From Nostoc sp. 'Peltigera membranacea cyanobiont' N6 (GTDB taxonomy: Bacteria > Cyanobacteriota > Cyanobacteriia > Cyanobacteriales > Nostocaceae): a stretch of 64,000 nucleotides of DNA. How positions within the stretch are numbered: position 1 is the stretch's first letter; the number at the start of each line of letters is the position of its first letter. Of the stretch, positions 18,398 through 26,536 are shown one piece after another. The notes under the pieces were generated by a model. It did no database searches, had not been told where the DNA came from, and saw only the letters and a list, made by a program, of their open reading frames with translations. Location of the stretch: assembly GCF_002949735.1 (NCBI RefSeq), contig NZ_CP026681.1, positions 434,001 to 498,000 on the forward strand, written 5' to 3'. Position numbers and translations under genes: made by a program.

Positions 18398-20383
18398 ATG
18401 ACTTCAGTTTCTATTAGCGATAATTCCTCAAACTTTTCTGGTAACAGTCGCTCATTACTCAAAAAAAGAACGCTGTTATTTCGCTACCTGGCAGAAATAA
18501 ATTTAATTTTTGGAATTTGGTATTTGGAATGGCGCATTACCCATTCCATTAATTTTGATGCACTGTGGATCTCTATCCCTTTGCTAATAGCAGAAATTTA
18601 TAGCTATTTCGGCGGCGTGATGTTTGTGATTGGGTTATGGCGACCTTTAGTGAGACAGGTTAAGTCTCTCGACCAGATGACTCCACCTCTACCGAGATCC
18701 GACTGGCCAACAGTGGATGTGTTTGTAACCTGCTACAACGAGCCGCCGGAAATTGTAGAAGAAACTGCCAAAGCTGCTCTGACAATGGATTACCCGCCAA
18801 CAAAGTTATGTGTTTATGTCCTAGATGATGGCAACTCGGCTGATATGCGGGCGATGACAGAAAGATTGTGTATTGAAGATTTGCAGTCACCACAACTACA
18901 ACAAGAAGCAACTCGGATTGATGCAGAACACTCTTATTTGTTGCAGCGCCTAAAGCAACTGGAAAATCTCACACCTAATACTCAAGCCGCAGAAAAATGG
19001 TTGCAAGAATCATCATCAGAACCAGTGGTGAACCAGTTTGCTACTGAATTTGTGCAAAATCTACGCCAGTTTATTCTTTGGCTACCTCCGACTCATCAAA
19101 GTATAAGCGATCGCCTCACTACCGAACGGAAAGCCTTAGAAGAAACTATTCGGAAAAAAGAACTAGAACTGTTGGAACTCTCCCGATTTCGCTACATTGC
19201 TCGTCCTAAAACTCCTGGCGTAGCGCATCATGCTAAAGCAGGCAACATCAATTATGCAATTTTTTCTGGAGAAACAGCAGGGACTTTTATTGTTACTTTA
19301 GATGCCGATCACATTCCCAAGCCAAATTTTCTCAAGCGAGTTCTGCCTTATTTCTACGCCTATAATCTTTCAACCGGAAAATACGACCAGAATCAAATTG
19401 CTTTTGTCCAGACTCGCCAGGATTTTTATAATATTCCTCCAGGCGATCCTTTTGGACATCGAGCAAATTTATTTTATGGCCCGCTTCAACAAGGTAAAGA
19501 TGGCATGAATGCAGCGTTCTATACGGGCACAAATGCAATCTTGAGGCGTGAGGCATTAGTTAGTGTAGGACTGCAAAATTTTGCTGATGAATTTGCCAAA
19601 GATGAAAAACGTTTAGATGAATTTGATTTAGTCGGTGGGGTATCAAGTAATAGTATTACAGAAGATATGAATACAGCCATGCGTCTGCATAGTGCTGGTT
19701 GGAAATCAATTTATCATAATGAACTTTTAGCACAAGGTTTAGCGCCAGATGACTTGAGTTCTACTCTTAAGCAGCGACTACGCTGGGCACAAGGAACTAT
19801 CCAAGTGCTAGTTAGGGAAAATCCACTGACAAAATCAGGGTTAAGTTTTTGGCAAAGGTTGCAATATTTCAAGACGATGTACAGTTATTTCTCTGGTTTT
19901 GCAACTTTAGTGTTTATTTCTTGTCCAATTATCTATTTTTTCACGGATATTGTTCCAGTTAAAACCTACGGATCTGATTTTGCCATCCACTTTTTCCCAG
20001 CTTTTATTATCAACCGTTTGACCTTCTTAGCAGCCACTTGGGGCATTCCAGCTACAGAAGTTTGGCGCTCTGAACAATATGCGATCGCTTTATTTCCCTT
20101 GCTAATCCAAGCCGTCTGGAGTGTGTTTACAGGACAAAAACTCAATTTTCAAGTCACACCTAAGCAGAGGCAATCTGGTATTTATCTCCGGCTAGTTTGG
20201 CCGCAGTTAGTTATCTTTATCCTTACTATCCTGGGGATATTATGGAGTCTTTACCGCTTTGCAATTGGTCATCTAAATAATCCTTGGGTTCATCTACTCA
20301 ATGGTGGGTGGGCTATCTATAACTTGTTACTTTTATCTGTTATCATCCGTGCATCAGTTTGGCAACCTCCAAAAGAAGTCTAA
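18398..20383 (+). CDS. BcsA-like family-2 glycosyltransferase (processive polysaccharide synthase)
   Basis: About 661 residues from the ATG at 18398; the frame also has an upstream ATG at 18362. Two N-terminal membrane segments are followed by the GT2 domain with VFVTCYNEPPEIVEETAKAA, VLDDGNS (about 142), TLDADH (about 302), ITEDMN (about 421) and QRLRWAQGT (about 458), then five or so C-terminal membrane helices. This is the D, DxD, TED, QxxRW set of cellulose/curdlan-type synthases. Two oddities: a 130-150-residue helical insertion rich in Glu, Gln and Leu between the first two aspartate motifs, and no C-terminal PilZ domain, so direct c-di-GMP control is unlikely. With the DUF3131 and GH26-like proteins it suggests an exopolysaccharide locus. 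Confidence 0.88.
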   Translation: MTSVSISDNSSNFSGNSRSLLKKRTLLFRYLAEINLIFGIWYLEWRITHSINFDALWISIPLLIAEIYSYFGGVMFVIGLWRPLVRQVKSLDQMTPPLPRSDWPTVDVFVTCYNEPPEIVEETAKAALTMDYPPTKLCVYVLDDGNSADMRAMTERLCIEDLQSPQLQQEATRIDAEHSYLLQRLKQLENLTPNTQAAEKWLQESSSEPVVNQFATEFVQNLRQFILWLPPTHQSISDRLTTERKALEETIRKKELELLELSRFRYIARPKTPGVAHHAKAGNINYAIFSGETAGTFIVTLDADHIPKPNFLKRVLPYFYAYNLSTGKYDQNQIAFVQTRQDFYNIPPGDPFGHRANLFYGPLQQGKDGMNAAFYTGTNAILRREALVSVGLQNFADEFAKDEKRLDEFDLVGGVSSNSITEDMNTAMRLHSAGWKSIYHNELLAQGLAPDDLSSTLKQRLRWAQGTIQVLVRENPLTKSGLSFWQRLQYFKTMYSYFSGFATLVFISCPIIYFFTDIVPVKTYGSDFAIHFFPAFIINRLTFLAATWGIPATEVWRSEQYAIALFPLLIQAVWSVFTGQKLNFQVTPKQRQSGIYLRLVWPQLVIFILTILGILWSLYRFAIGHLNNPWVHLLNGGWAIYNLLLLSVIIRASVWQPPKEV

Positions 20384-20539
20384 GAGAATGTTTGAAAAGT
20401 CCTATTGTAGGTATCAAAACGTTCTAGATCCCCCTAATTCCCCCGATAAATTGGGGGACTTTTATTCCGGTTCCCCCTTTTTGAAAGGGGGATCGCTAAG
20501 TGCCTAAAATCACGGCGAAATAACTTTTCCAACATTCTC
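20384..20539. mobile_element. MITE-like element, 17-base terminal inverted repeats
   Basis: GAGAATGTTTGAAAAGT begins one base after the synthase stop and is matched (one mismatch) by the reverse complement of ACTTTTCCAACATTCTC at the right end. The interior has the common cyanobacterial pairs CCCCCTAATTCCCCC/ATTGGGGGAC and TCCCCCTTTTTGAAAGGGGGA. A relative with the same ends lies at 53828-53943. No gene inside. Confidence 0.75.
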
Positions 20540-20608
20540 AAAGAGAGATATCGGAAAAAGGAAAAGAACTCCTAACTTCCTTATAAATCTAATCTAGGAA
20601 ACATAACT

Positions 20609-21316
20609 ATGAACACTGATTCAGACTCAAAAAACTTTGGTCAACGAACCGTCTTAACAATTTATGCTCATGCTGATGATGAGGTTCTACCTGCTGCTGG
20701 CACTCTCAGTCTCATGTCCAAGGCAGGATGGAATATTCGTTGCTTAATTTTGACTGATGGCAGTTTTTCCAGTTCGCCTATTAAGGGTACACGTCATCAA
20801 GAAGCGGATGCAGCAGGTAAAATCATCGGTGCAACTTACGAGTTTTATGCACTGGAGGAATATAATTTTTCAACCCAAGCAGTGATCAAAGTTACCGAAG
20901 AAGCTATTAGGCGTTGCCAACCCGATCTGATTATTACTCATGCACCACAACCGGAAAAATATGGACATAGAGATCATGAAGTGTGTGCGATCGCAGTTTC
21001 TAATGTTGCTACCCGCAAAAACATAACTTTGTGGTATTCCGCTCCACCTGTTTTTTTGCGTGGTTTTGAACCCAATTTTTTTGTAGATATTACTTCTGTA
21101 ATTGAGGAAAAAGTTGCAGCTATCGGTTGTTATGAATCAGAACTCAATAAAACATTTATGCAACTTGATGCCATACTAGTTTTATCTCGTTTTTGGGCAC
21201 GTGAGTTAGGTCAAAAAGATGGTTACTTTGAAGCTTTTGAAATTTCTAGGCAATGTGTAGATGCTAGCTTTTTTACCGCAATAGCTAATAATCATCAAGC
21301 AATTAAACACAGCTAA
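20609..21316 (+). CDS. PIG-L family (LmbE-like) deacetylase
   Basis: 235 residues. Metal-site motifs are AHADDEVLPAAGTL (residues about 20-33, a variant of AHPDDE), TDGSFSS with RHQEADAA, and YGHRDHEVCA near residue 120. The family removes N-acetyl groups from glycosides with zinc. No signal peptide, so cytoplasmic. It is 225 bases downstream of the polysaccharide synthase with a MITE between them, so cotranscription is uncertain. It could modify a sugar precursor or act on an unrelated small molecule. Confidence 0.85.
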   Translation: MNTDSDSKNFGQRTVLTIYAHADDEVLPAAGTLSLMSKAGWNIRCLILTDGSFSSSPIKGTRHQEADAAGKIIGATYEFYALEEYNFSTQAVIKVTEEAIRRCQPDLIITHAPQPEKYGHRDHEVCAIAVSNVATRKNITLWYSAPPVFLRGFEPNFFVDITSVIEEKVAAIGCYESELNKTFMQLDAILVLSRFWARELGQKDGYFEAFEISRQCVDASFFTAIANNHQAIKHS

Positions 21317-21418
21317 CTGCATAAAAATTACAAAATAATTTCTGTCTCTATTGCAGTTTTTCTAATGTCAATGCCAAAATAGGATTACATTTTTTTAATC
21401 AATAAATAGGACAAAATC

Positions 21419-21745
21419 ATGAGTTTAAGTGTGAAAGTACTAGAATTATCTGGGATTTTAGATGGTATTAGAGGTAATGAACTGCGTCGTGAAGTTAGCG
21501 GTATTGTGGCAAACGGAGCCGATATTTTGTTACTTGACATGAAAGAAGTAAAATTTATCGATAGCTCTGGTTTAGGTGCTTTAGTATCAGCAATGCAAAT
21601 AACGCGAAATGCTAATACTAAACTTTTTATCTGTTCGATCGGCGATCAAGTCAGGATGTTGTTTGAACTGACTAAAATGGATAGAATTTTTCAAACTTTT
21701 GCCGATCAAGATGAATTCAATCGCCAAGTATTGGCAACGCAATAA
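21419..21745 (+). CDS. STAS-domain anti-sigma factor antagonist
   Basis: 108 residues, one STAS domain of SpoIIAA/RsbV type. The segment LLLDMKEVKFIDSSGLGALV (about 42-61) carries the phosphorylatable Ser in DSSG. These proteins bind and sequester a kinase-type anti-sigma factor when unphosphorylated. The adjacent PP2C-type response regulator (convergent, ending at 21789) would be the dephosphorylating activator, and the HATPase protein at 23130 the matching kinase. Confidence 0.9.
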   Translation: MSLSVKVLELSGILDGIRGNELRREVSGIVANGADILLLDMKEVKFIDSSGLGALVSAMQITRNANTKLFICSIGDQVRMLFELTKMDRIFQTFADQDEFNRQVLATQ

Positions 21746-21788
21746 GCTATGACACAATACTAAGGTTGAATGTGCAGACTTGAATATA

Positions 21789-22979
21789 CTAACAAAAGTT
21801 AACTTTTACCAAAGATAAGTCATCATCAAGATTATCTTGAGCATTTAAGGCGAGAATATTTGCTAAGAGTTCATTGAGGCTATAGGTATCTTTCTGGCTA
21901 TATTTCGTTAGCAAGTCAATGAAAGCATCAATACCCCAAATTTTACCATCTGACTGATTAATTTCATAAGCACCATCACTAAAGATGTACAGAGTGCTGT
22001 TTTCTTCGATATCAAAAACAGCATCTTCAAATTGCACATCAGGTAAAAAGCCAATTGGTAAATCTAAAGAACTTAGCTGTTTAACTTGGATGCTTGTTGT
22101 AGAGGTATTAGATAACAGTAAAGCTGGTGGATGTCCGGCGTTGGCATAAATAAGTTGACGTTTAAGGCGGTGATAAACTCCATACCAAATTGTGAAGTAT
22201 TTATCACCGTGCTTTGTCATTTGGAAGGCGTGATTGAGGGCTTTTAGGACTGCACTGGGTTGGCAAAAGTTAGTATTCGGTAGAGATTGCGATCGCAAAA
22301 CATTTAGGACGGATACAGATAGGAGGGCTGAACCTACTCCGTGACCTGATACATCCAACAAATAAATTGCCAAATGATCCTCATCGATCCAATGATGATC
22401 GAAGCAATCGCCCCCTAGCTGGGCTGAGGGAATAAACAGATTTTCTGTAGTTACTGTTCCTACAAGCGGCGAGGGTAAAAGCGATCGCACATAATCAGCA
22501 GCCTCAGCTAATTCTGCTTCCAAAATTTGCTTTTGGGTTTGTAAGTCTTGATTTAGTGTCTCCAAAGCTTCTTTTCGACTTTGTAAATCCTGATTTAGCT
22601 GGTGTAATCTTAGTCCTGCTCTTACCCGTGCTTTCAATTCATTCATCTCTATAGGTTTAGAGATAAACTCATCTGCTCCAGCGTCAAGTCCTCTAACTCT
22701 ATCTTCCTCTTCTCCTCTAGCTGCCCCCCTAGCCGTCAATAGAATAAAAAAAGTAGTTGCCAACTCTGGATCTGTTCTAATACGACGACACACTTCTAAC
22801 CCATCTACCTGGGACATCATCCAGTCACAGACGATCAGAGCCGGATGTAGTAATTGTGCTTGTGTAATTCCTTCCTCGCCATTACTGGCTACAGTGGTAT
22901 CGTAACCCTGATTTTGGAGTGTTCTTTTCAGTACTGCTCGCACTATAGGGTCATCATCAATAACCAGAATTTTAAACAT
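21789..22979 (-). CDS. Response regulator with PP2C/SpoIIE phosphatase output (RsbU-like)
   Basis: 396 residues. An N-terminal receiver domain (ILVIDDDPIVRAVLKRTLQN, CDWMMSQVDG, then the Lys in EFISKPIEM) is joined by a coiled coil with repeated ALETLNQDLQ-type segments to a SpoIIE phosphatase (about 180-396). The latter shows AQLGGDCFDH, LLDVSGHGVGSALLSV, NAGHPPALLL and IFSDGAYEI with the metal-binding aspartates. It should dephosphorylate a STAS antagonist when phosphorylated. The STAS gene and the anti-sigma-like gene flank it on both sides, in convergent and divergent orientation. Confidence 0.9.
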   Translation of the reverse strand: MFKILVIDDDPIVRAVLKRTLQNQGYDTTVASNGEEGITQAQLLHPALIVCDWMMSQVDGLEVCRRIRTDPELATTFFILLTARGAARGEEEDRVRGLDAGADEFISKPIEMNELKARVRAGLRLHQLNQDLQSRKEALETLNQDLQTQKQILEAELAEAADYVRSLLPSPLVGTVTTENLFIPSAQLGGDCFDHHWIDEDHLAIYLLDVSGHGVGSALLSVSVLNVLRSQSLPNTNFCQPSAVLKALNHAFQMTKHGDKYFTIWYGVYHRLKRQLIYANAGHPPALLLSNTSTTSIQVKQLSSLDLPIGFLPDVQFEDAVFDIEENSTLYIFSDGAYEINQSDGKIWGIDAFIDLLTKYSQKDTYSLNELLANILALNAQDNLDDDLSLVKVNFC

Positions 22980-23129
22980 AAATTACAGTTGACTAAGTAA
23001 AACGATCGGTAAATAGTTGCTTTAATTTAACTTATATGCAATTTAGTTTTTAATGTATAGTAGAAATACTCAAATTAAATAAACTAATGAACGAATATGA
23101 TGATTTAAAAATATTTTCTTGGTTAAAAA

Positions 23130-23546
23130 GTGAAAAACAAAATTTATCTAAAAGTCAATACAGACCTGACAGCTTCACCTCAAGTTTTAGCTTGGTTTGA
23201 GCAAATAAATCAACCACCTATTGCCGATCGACAAATTTGGTGGCAATGTCAAACACTGATGATGGAAGGCTTTACTAATATTGTTGAACACGCACACAGA
23301 AATTTACCTATTGAAACTCCTATTGAGATAGAAGCTGTGCGGTTAAATGAATTTATAGAAATTCGCATTTGGTCTAAAGGTGAACCCTTTGACTTAGAGC
23401 AGCAATTGCAAGAAACATCTGAATTTGAGGAAAATGAGCAAGAGCGAGGGCGGGGTTTAAAAATTATGTCCGCCATTGCCGACAAATTGAGTTATGAGCC
23501 GACAGTGGATAATCGTTGCTGTTTATTTATTAGTAAATCTTACTAA
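23130..23546 (+). CDS. RsbW-like anti-sigma/serine kinase (HATPase_c)
   Basis: 138 residues. The single GHKL ATPase domain has the N-box EGFTNIVEHAHRNLP, a degenerate G1 region (IRIWSKGEPFD) and the G2 loop ERGRGLKIMSAIADKLSY. This is the RsbW/SpoIIAB group, which phosphorylates the STAS protein or binds a sigma factor. The start may be the GTG at 23130, so the N-terminus is approximate. Divergent from the PP2C regulator and convergent with the hybrid kinase that ends at 23561. No sigma factor gene lies nearby, so the target may be another regulator. Confidence 0.85.
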   Translation: MKNKIYLKVNTDLTASPQVLAWFEQINQPPIADRQIWWQCQTLMMEGFTNIVEHAHRNLPIETPIEIEAVRLNEFIEIRIWSKGEPFDLEQQLQETSEFEENEQERGRGLKIMSAIADKLSYEPTVDNRCCLFISKSY

Positions 23547-23560
23547 AGTTATAACAGTAA

Positions 23561-25960
23561 TTAGGAATTAGGAGTCCTGATTAAAAATTCTTGGATACGT
23601 TTCACAAACTCTTCTAAGCCTAAAATTAAGTTATTAGTACCTCGATCCTCTTGGTTATAAGCTAGTTGTTCTAGTTTTTCTGCTAACAGATGCATCGTTA
23701 TAGCTCCAATATTGACACTAGCACCTTTAATTTGATGTGATTGAAGCGCTATTTGGTCAAAATCATGAGATGCGATCGCTATTTTAACTGCCTCTAGCCG
23801 AGGTTGAATATCTTCAATAAATATTTGCAGTAGTTCTAATTCAAATTCTGGGTTGTTTTCTGAGAGTTGATGCAAGCGTTCCCAATCAATTGGGAGGTCA
23901 ACTGAACCTATATTTGTTGTAGAAACTGTCCGATCTAAGATATCTGTTTCTTCTACTCTGAATATCATCCTTGCCCAATGCTCTAGAGTCGCCGCCAATT
24001 TTTCTTTCATTACTGGCTTGCTCAAATAGTCATCCATTCCTGCATCTAGGCACATTTGTTTGTCTTCTTTCATCGCATTAGCTGTCATCGCAACTACCAC
24101 AGGACGACGACCGCTAGCAAAGTTACTTTCTTGCCAACGATGAATTTGTTTTGTGGTTTCTAATCCGTCGAGAATTGGCATTTGGCAATCCATTAGAATT
24201 AAATCGTAAGGAATTTTTTCTAACAGATGCAACGCTTCTTTGCCATTATTTGCAACATCAGCACTATAACCCAGGCTTTGGAGTTGTTTCAAGGCTATTT
24301 TCTGATTCACCAGATTATCCTCAGTTAAGAGAATTCTTAATTTAGGCAAGTCAGAAGGACGATAATCACAGTTATTTTCAGAATTTCTCACTTGTAACTC
24401 CTGTACTGACGCAAGGACTTGCGCCCCTGCTGACTCTTTTGGAATAACAGAAGCGGCAATCGTAAAGTAAAATGTGCTACCTGTATTGAGTTCACTTTCA
24501 ACCCAAATTCTGCCGCCCATTAACTCGCACAGTTGCTTGCAGATAGCAAGACCTAACCCAGTACCGCCATACTGTCGAGTAATGGAGGAGTTTACTTGAC
24601 TGAAGGCTTTAAATAAACGTTCCAGGCGATCGCTCGGAATACCGATGCCTGTATCTTTAATACTAAACTGAATCTCGTCAGTATTTGCAGCAGAAGAGCG
24701 ATTAATATCCTTATTATTGCGGATGATAACCGAAACTTCTATACTTCCAGTCTGAGTAAATTTAATAGCATTACTGAGTAAATTAATCAAAACTTGGCGT
24801 AGTCGGGTGATATCTCCCACAATCGTAGTAGGAAGTTTAAGAGTATCTAAAAATGTAATTTGTAAACCTTTTTCTCTAGCTTGAGGCGCAAGTAAATAAA
24901 AAGCTTCATTAATGCAACTTTGCAAAATAAAAGGTTCCTCTTCTAGTTCCAAATTACCCGATTGTACTTTAGAGAAATCAAGAAAATCGTTAATAATTTT
25001 GAGTAAGGAATTTCCACTGCTGTAAATGATTTCAACAAAGTCTTTCTGCTGACCAATCAATCCACAATCTAGTAACAAACTGGCCATCCCAATTACCGAT
25101 GCGATCGGAGTCCGAACTTCATGGCTAATCATTGCTAAGAATTCTTGTTTAGCAAGTTCTGCCTGTTTGCGTTCAGTCATGTCTCGCAAAATGTAAACAT
25201 AGCCTTGAAAATGCTCAATTTCTGTCTTAACAATTGAGTAGGAAAAAGCTACGGAAATTGTTTTTCTACTTTTGGTATAACAAACAGTTTCTACCTCTTT
25301 TCCTAAAGGATTTTGGTCTGGATTTAGGAATGTCTCAATATTTTCAATATTTCCTATCTCTAATTTATAGCTATCGACTTCTCTAATAACTTTGGTGATA
25401 GGTTGACCGATGAGTTCTATTTCGTCATATTCTAACAATACTTGTGCAGCTAGATTCAGTTTTTTTATCTTTCCTGACAGTGTTGTTACCAACAATGCAT
25501 CTGCCATTGATGTCACAATTTGGTCAATATATTGTTTAGAAGCCTTTAAATTACGTAATAAAAGATTTGCTTCATTTGCACCTTGAAATAAAGATTGCTC
25601 AAGAACCATCCTTTCTGTGGAATCTTCTACAATAATGATGAGGGGATTGATAGAAGAATTTTCTTGTATATTCTTAGTAATGCGAATATCAATATACAAA
25701 GGAGAAGTCGCATCTTGCGAGCGCATAATTCCCTTTAATTCAAAATTATCTTGCTCGCCATGTCGAATTGCATCAAAAATATCTTCAAGTCCCTCTAATT
25801 CGGGAAACACAATCCGAACATCCTCACCTTGCTTGACTTCATCAGGAATGTTGGCCAAATGATTTAGTCCAACAGATATCTCTACAATTTTCAGGTATTC
25901 ATCAAGTATCAAATATTCAATCTTGCATACAGATAATATATTTGTCAACAATGAGTTCAT
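23561..25960 (-). CDS. Hybrid sensor kinase: PAS-PAS-HisKA-HATPase-REC-HPt
   Basis: 799 residues, soluble. Two PAS-like sensor regions (about 5-120 and 135-265) precede HisKA with FLAMISHEVRTPIAS (His about 280), a full HATPase with IKDTGIGIPSDRLERLF and YGGTGLGLAI, a receiver (LLTEDNLVNQKIALKQL, phospho-Asp in LILMDCQMPILDG about 590), and an HPt domain with SHQIKGASVNIGA (His about 741). The receiver-HPt tail is about 80 percent identical to that of the large kinase at 29.7-34.5 kb. Its ATG is 4 bases after the stop of the small GTPase gene, so it is last in that operon. It may feed phosphate to the PP2C regulator nearby, which is inference. Confidence 0.92.
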   Translation of the reverse strand: MNSLLTNILSVCKIEYLILDEYLKIVEISVGLNHLANIPDEVKQGEDVRIVFPELEGLEDIFDAIRHGEQDNFELKGIMRSQDATSPLYIDIRITKNIQENSSINPLIIIVEDSTERMVLEQSLFQGANEANLLLRNLKASKQYIDQIVTSMADALLVTTLSGKIKKLNLAAQVLLEYDEIELIGQPITKVIREVDSYKLEIGNIENIETFLNPDQNPLGKEVETVCYTKSRKTISVAFSYSIVKTEIEHFQGYVYILRDMTERKQAELAKQEFLAMISHEVRTPIASVIGMASLLLDCGLIGQQKDFVEIIYSSGNSLLKIINDFLDFSKVQSGNLELEEEPFILQSCINEAFYLLAPQAREKGLQITFLDTLKLPTTIVGDITRLRQVLINLLSNAIKFTQTGSIEVSVIIRNNKDINRSSAANTDEIQFSIKDTGIGIPSDRLERLFKAFSQVNSSITRQYGGTGLGLAICKQLCELMGGRIWVESELNTGSTFYFTIAASVIPKESAGAQVLASVQELQVRNSENNCDYRPSDLPKLRILLTEDNLVNQKIALKQLQSLGYSADVANNGKEALHLLEKIPYDLILMDCQMPILDGLETTKQIHRWQESNFASGRRPVVVAMTANAMKEDKQMCLDAGMDDYLSKPVMKEKLAATLEHWARMIFRVEETDILDRTVSTTNIGSVDLPIDWERLHQLSENNPEFELELLQIFIEDIQPRLEAVKIAIASHDFDQIALQSHQIKGASVNIGAITMHLLAEKLEQLAYNQEDRGTNNLILGLEEFVKRIQEFLIRTPNS

Positions 25961-25964
25961 TTTA

Positions 25965-26489
25965 CTAAATTAAACTATGGGCTAAGGTTTTAAATATCTC
26001 ATCAACATTATTGCCAGTTTTAGCTGAAGTTATATATGTGTCTAATATATTAATTCGATTGGTAAACTGATACGTTTTACGAATGTTTTCTAAGTATTCA
26101 CTCGCAATCATATCTGATTTATTCAGTGCAACAACAATATAGCTTTTAGGATTAACAGCTAAAAAAGTTTGAATATGCTCCCCTATATGATTGAGTGTTT
26201 CTGGTTGTGTGACATCACCAACTATCACAGCACCTTTAGAACCTTGAAAATAGTTTTGAGCAACTGCCTTAAACTTATTACTGCCTTCAATATCCCAAAT
26301 TAGCAACTGTAAATTTTGCCCATCATCCAGGTCTTTTGTAGAAACATTAACTAATTTACGAGAAATTTTTACCCCTACAGTTGAAAGATATTCATCGCTA
26401 AATTGACATTCTACAAATTTGCGAATTAGACTAGTTTTACCAACCCCAAAATCACCAAATAAACAGACTTTTTTAGAAATTGTAGACAT
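25965..26489 (-). CDS. Ras/Rab-like small GTPase
   Basis: 174 residues, one GTPase domain. G1 is GDFGVGKTSLIRKF, G3 is WDIEGSNKF, G4 is NKSD and G5 is TSAKTG. The usual switch-II Gln after DxxG is Ser here (DIEGS), predicting weak intrinsic hydrolysis and need for a partner. No C-terminal cysteine for lipidation. It sits 47 bases after the OmpA-family gene, whose cytoplasmic part has a roadblock/longin-like segment, a fold that pairs with such GTPases (MglA/MglB is the model). Probably a polarity or envelope-linked switch; that is inference. Confidence 0.88.
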   Translation of the reverse strand: MSTISKKVCLFGDFGVGKTSLIRKFVECQFSDEYLSTVGVKISRKLVNVSTKDLDDGQNLQLLIWDIEGSNKFKAVAQNYFQGSKGAVIVGDVTQPETLNHIGEHIQTFLAVNPKSYIVVALNKSDMIASEYLENIRKTYQFTNRINILDTYITSAKTGNNVDEIFKTLAHSLI

Positions 26490-26536
26490 AATTGAATAAA
26501 CGTAGGTAGGATAATATAAATCAGAGATATTTTAAC

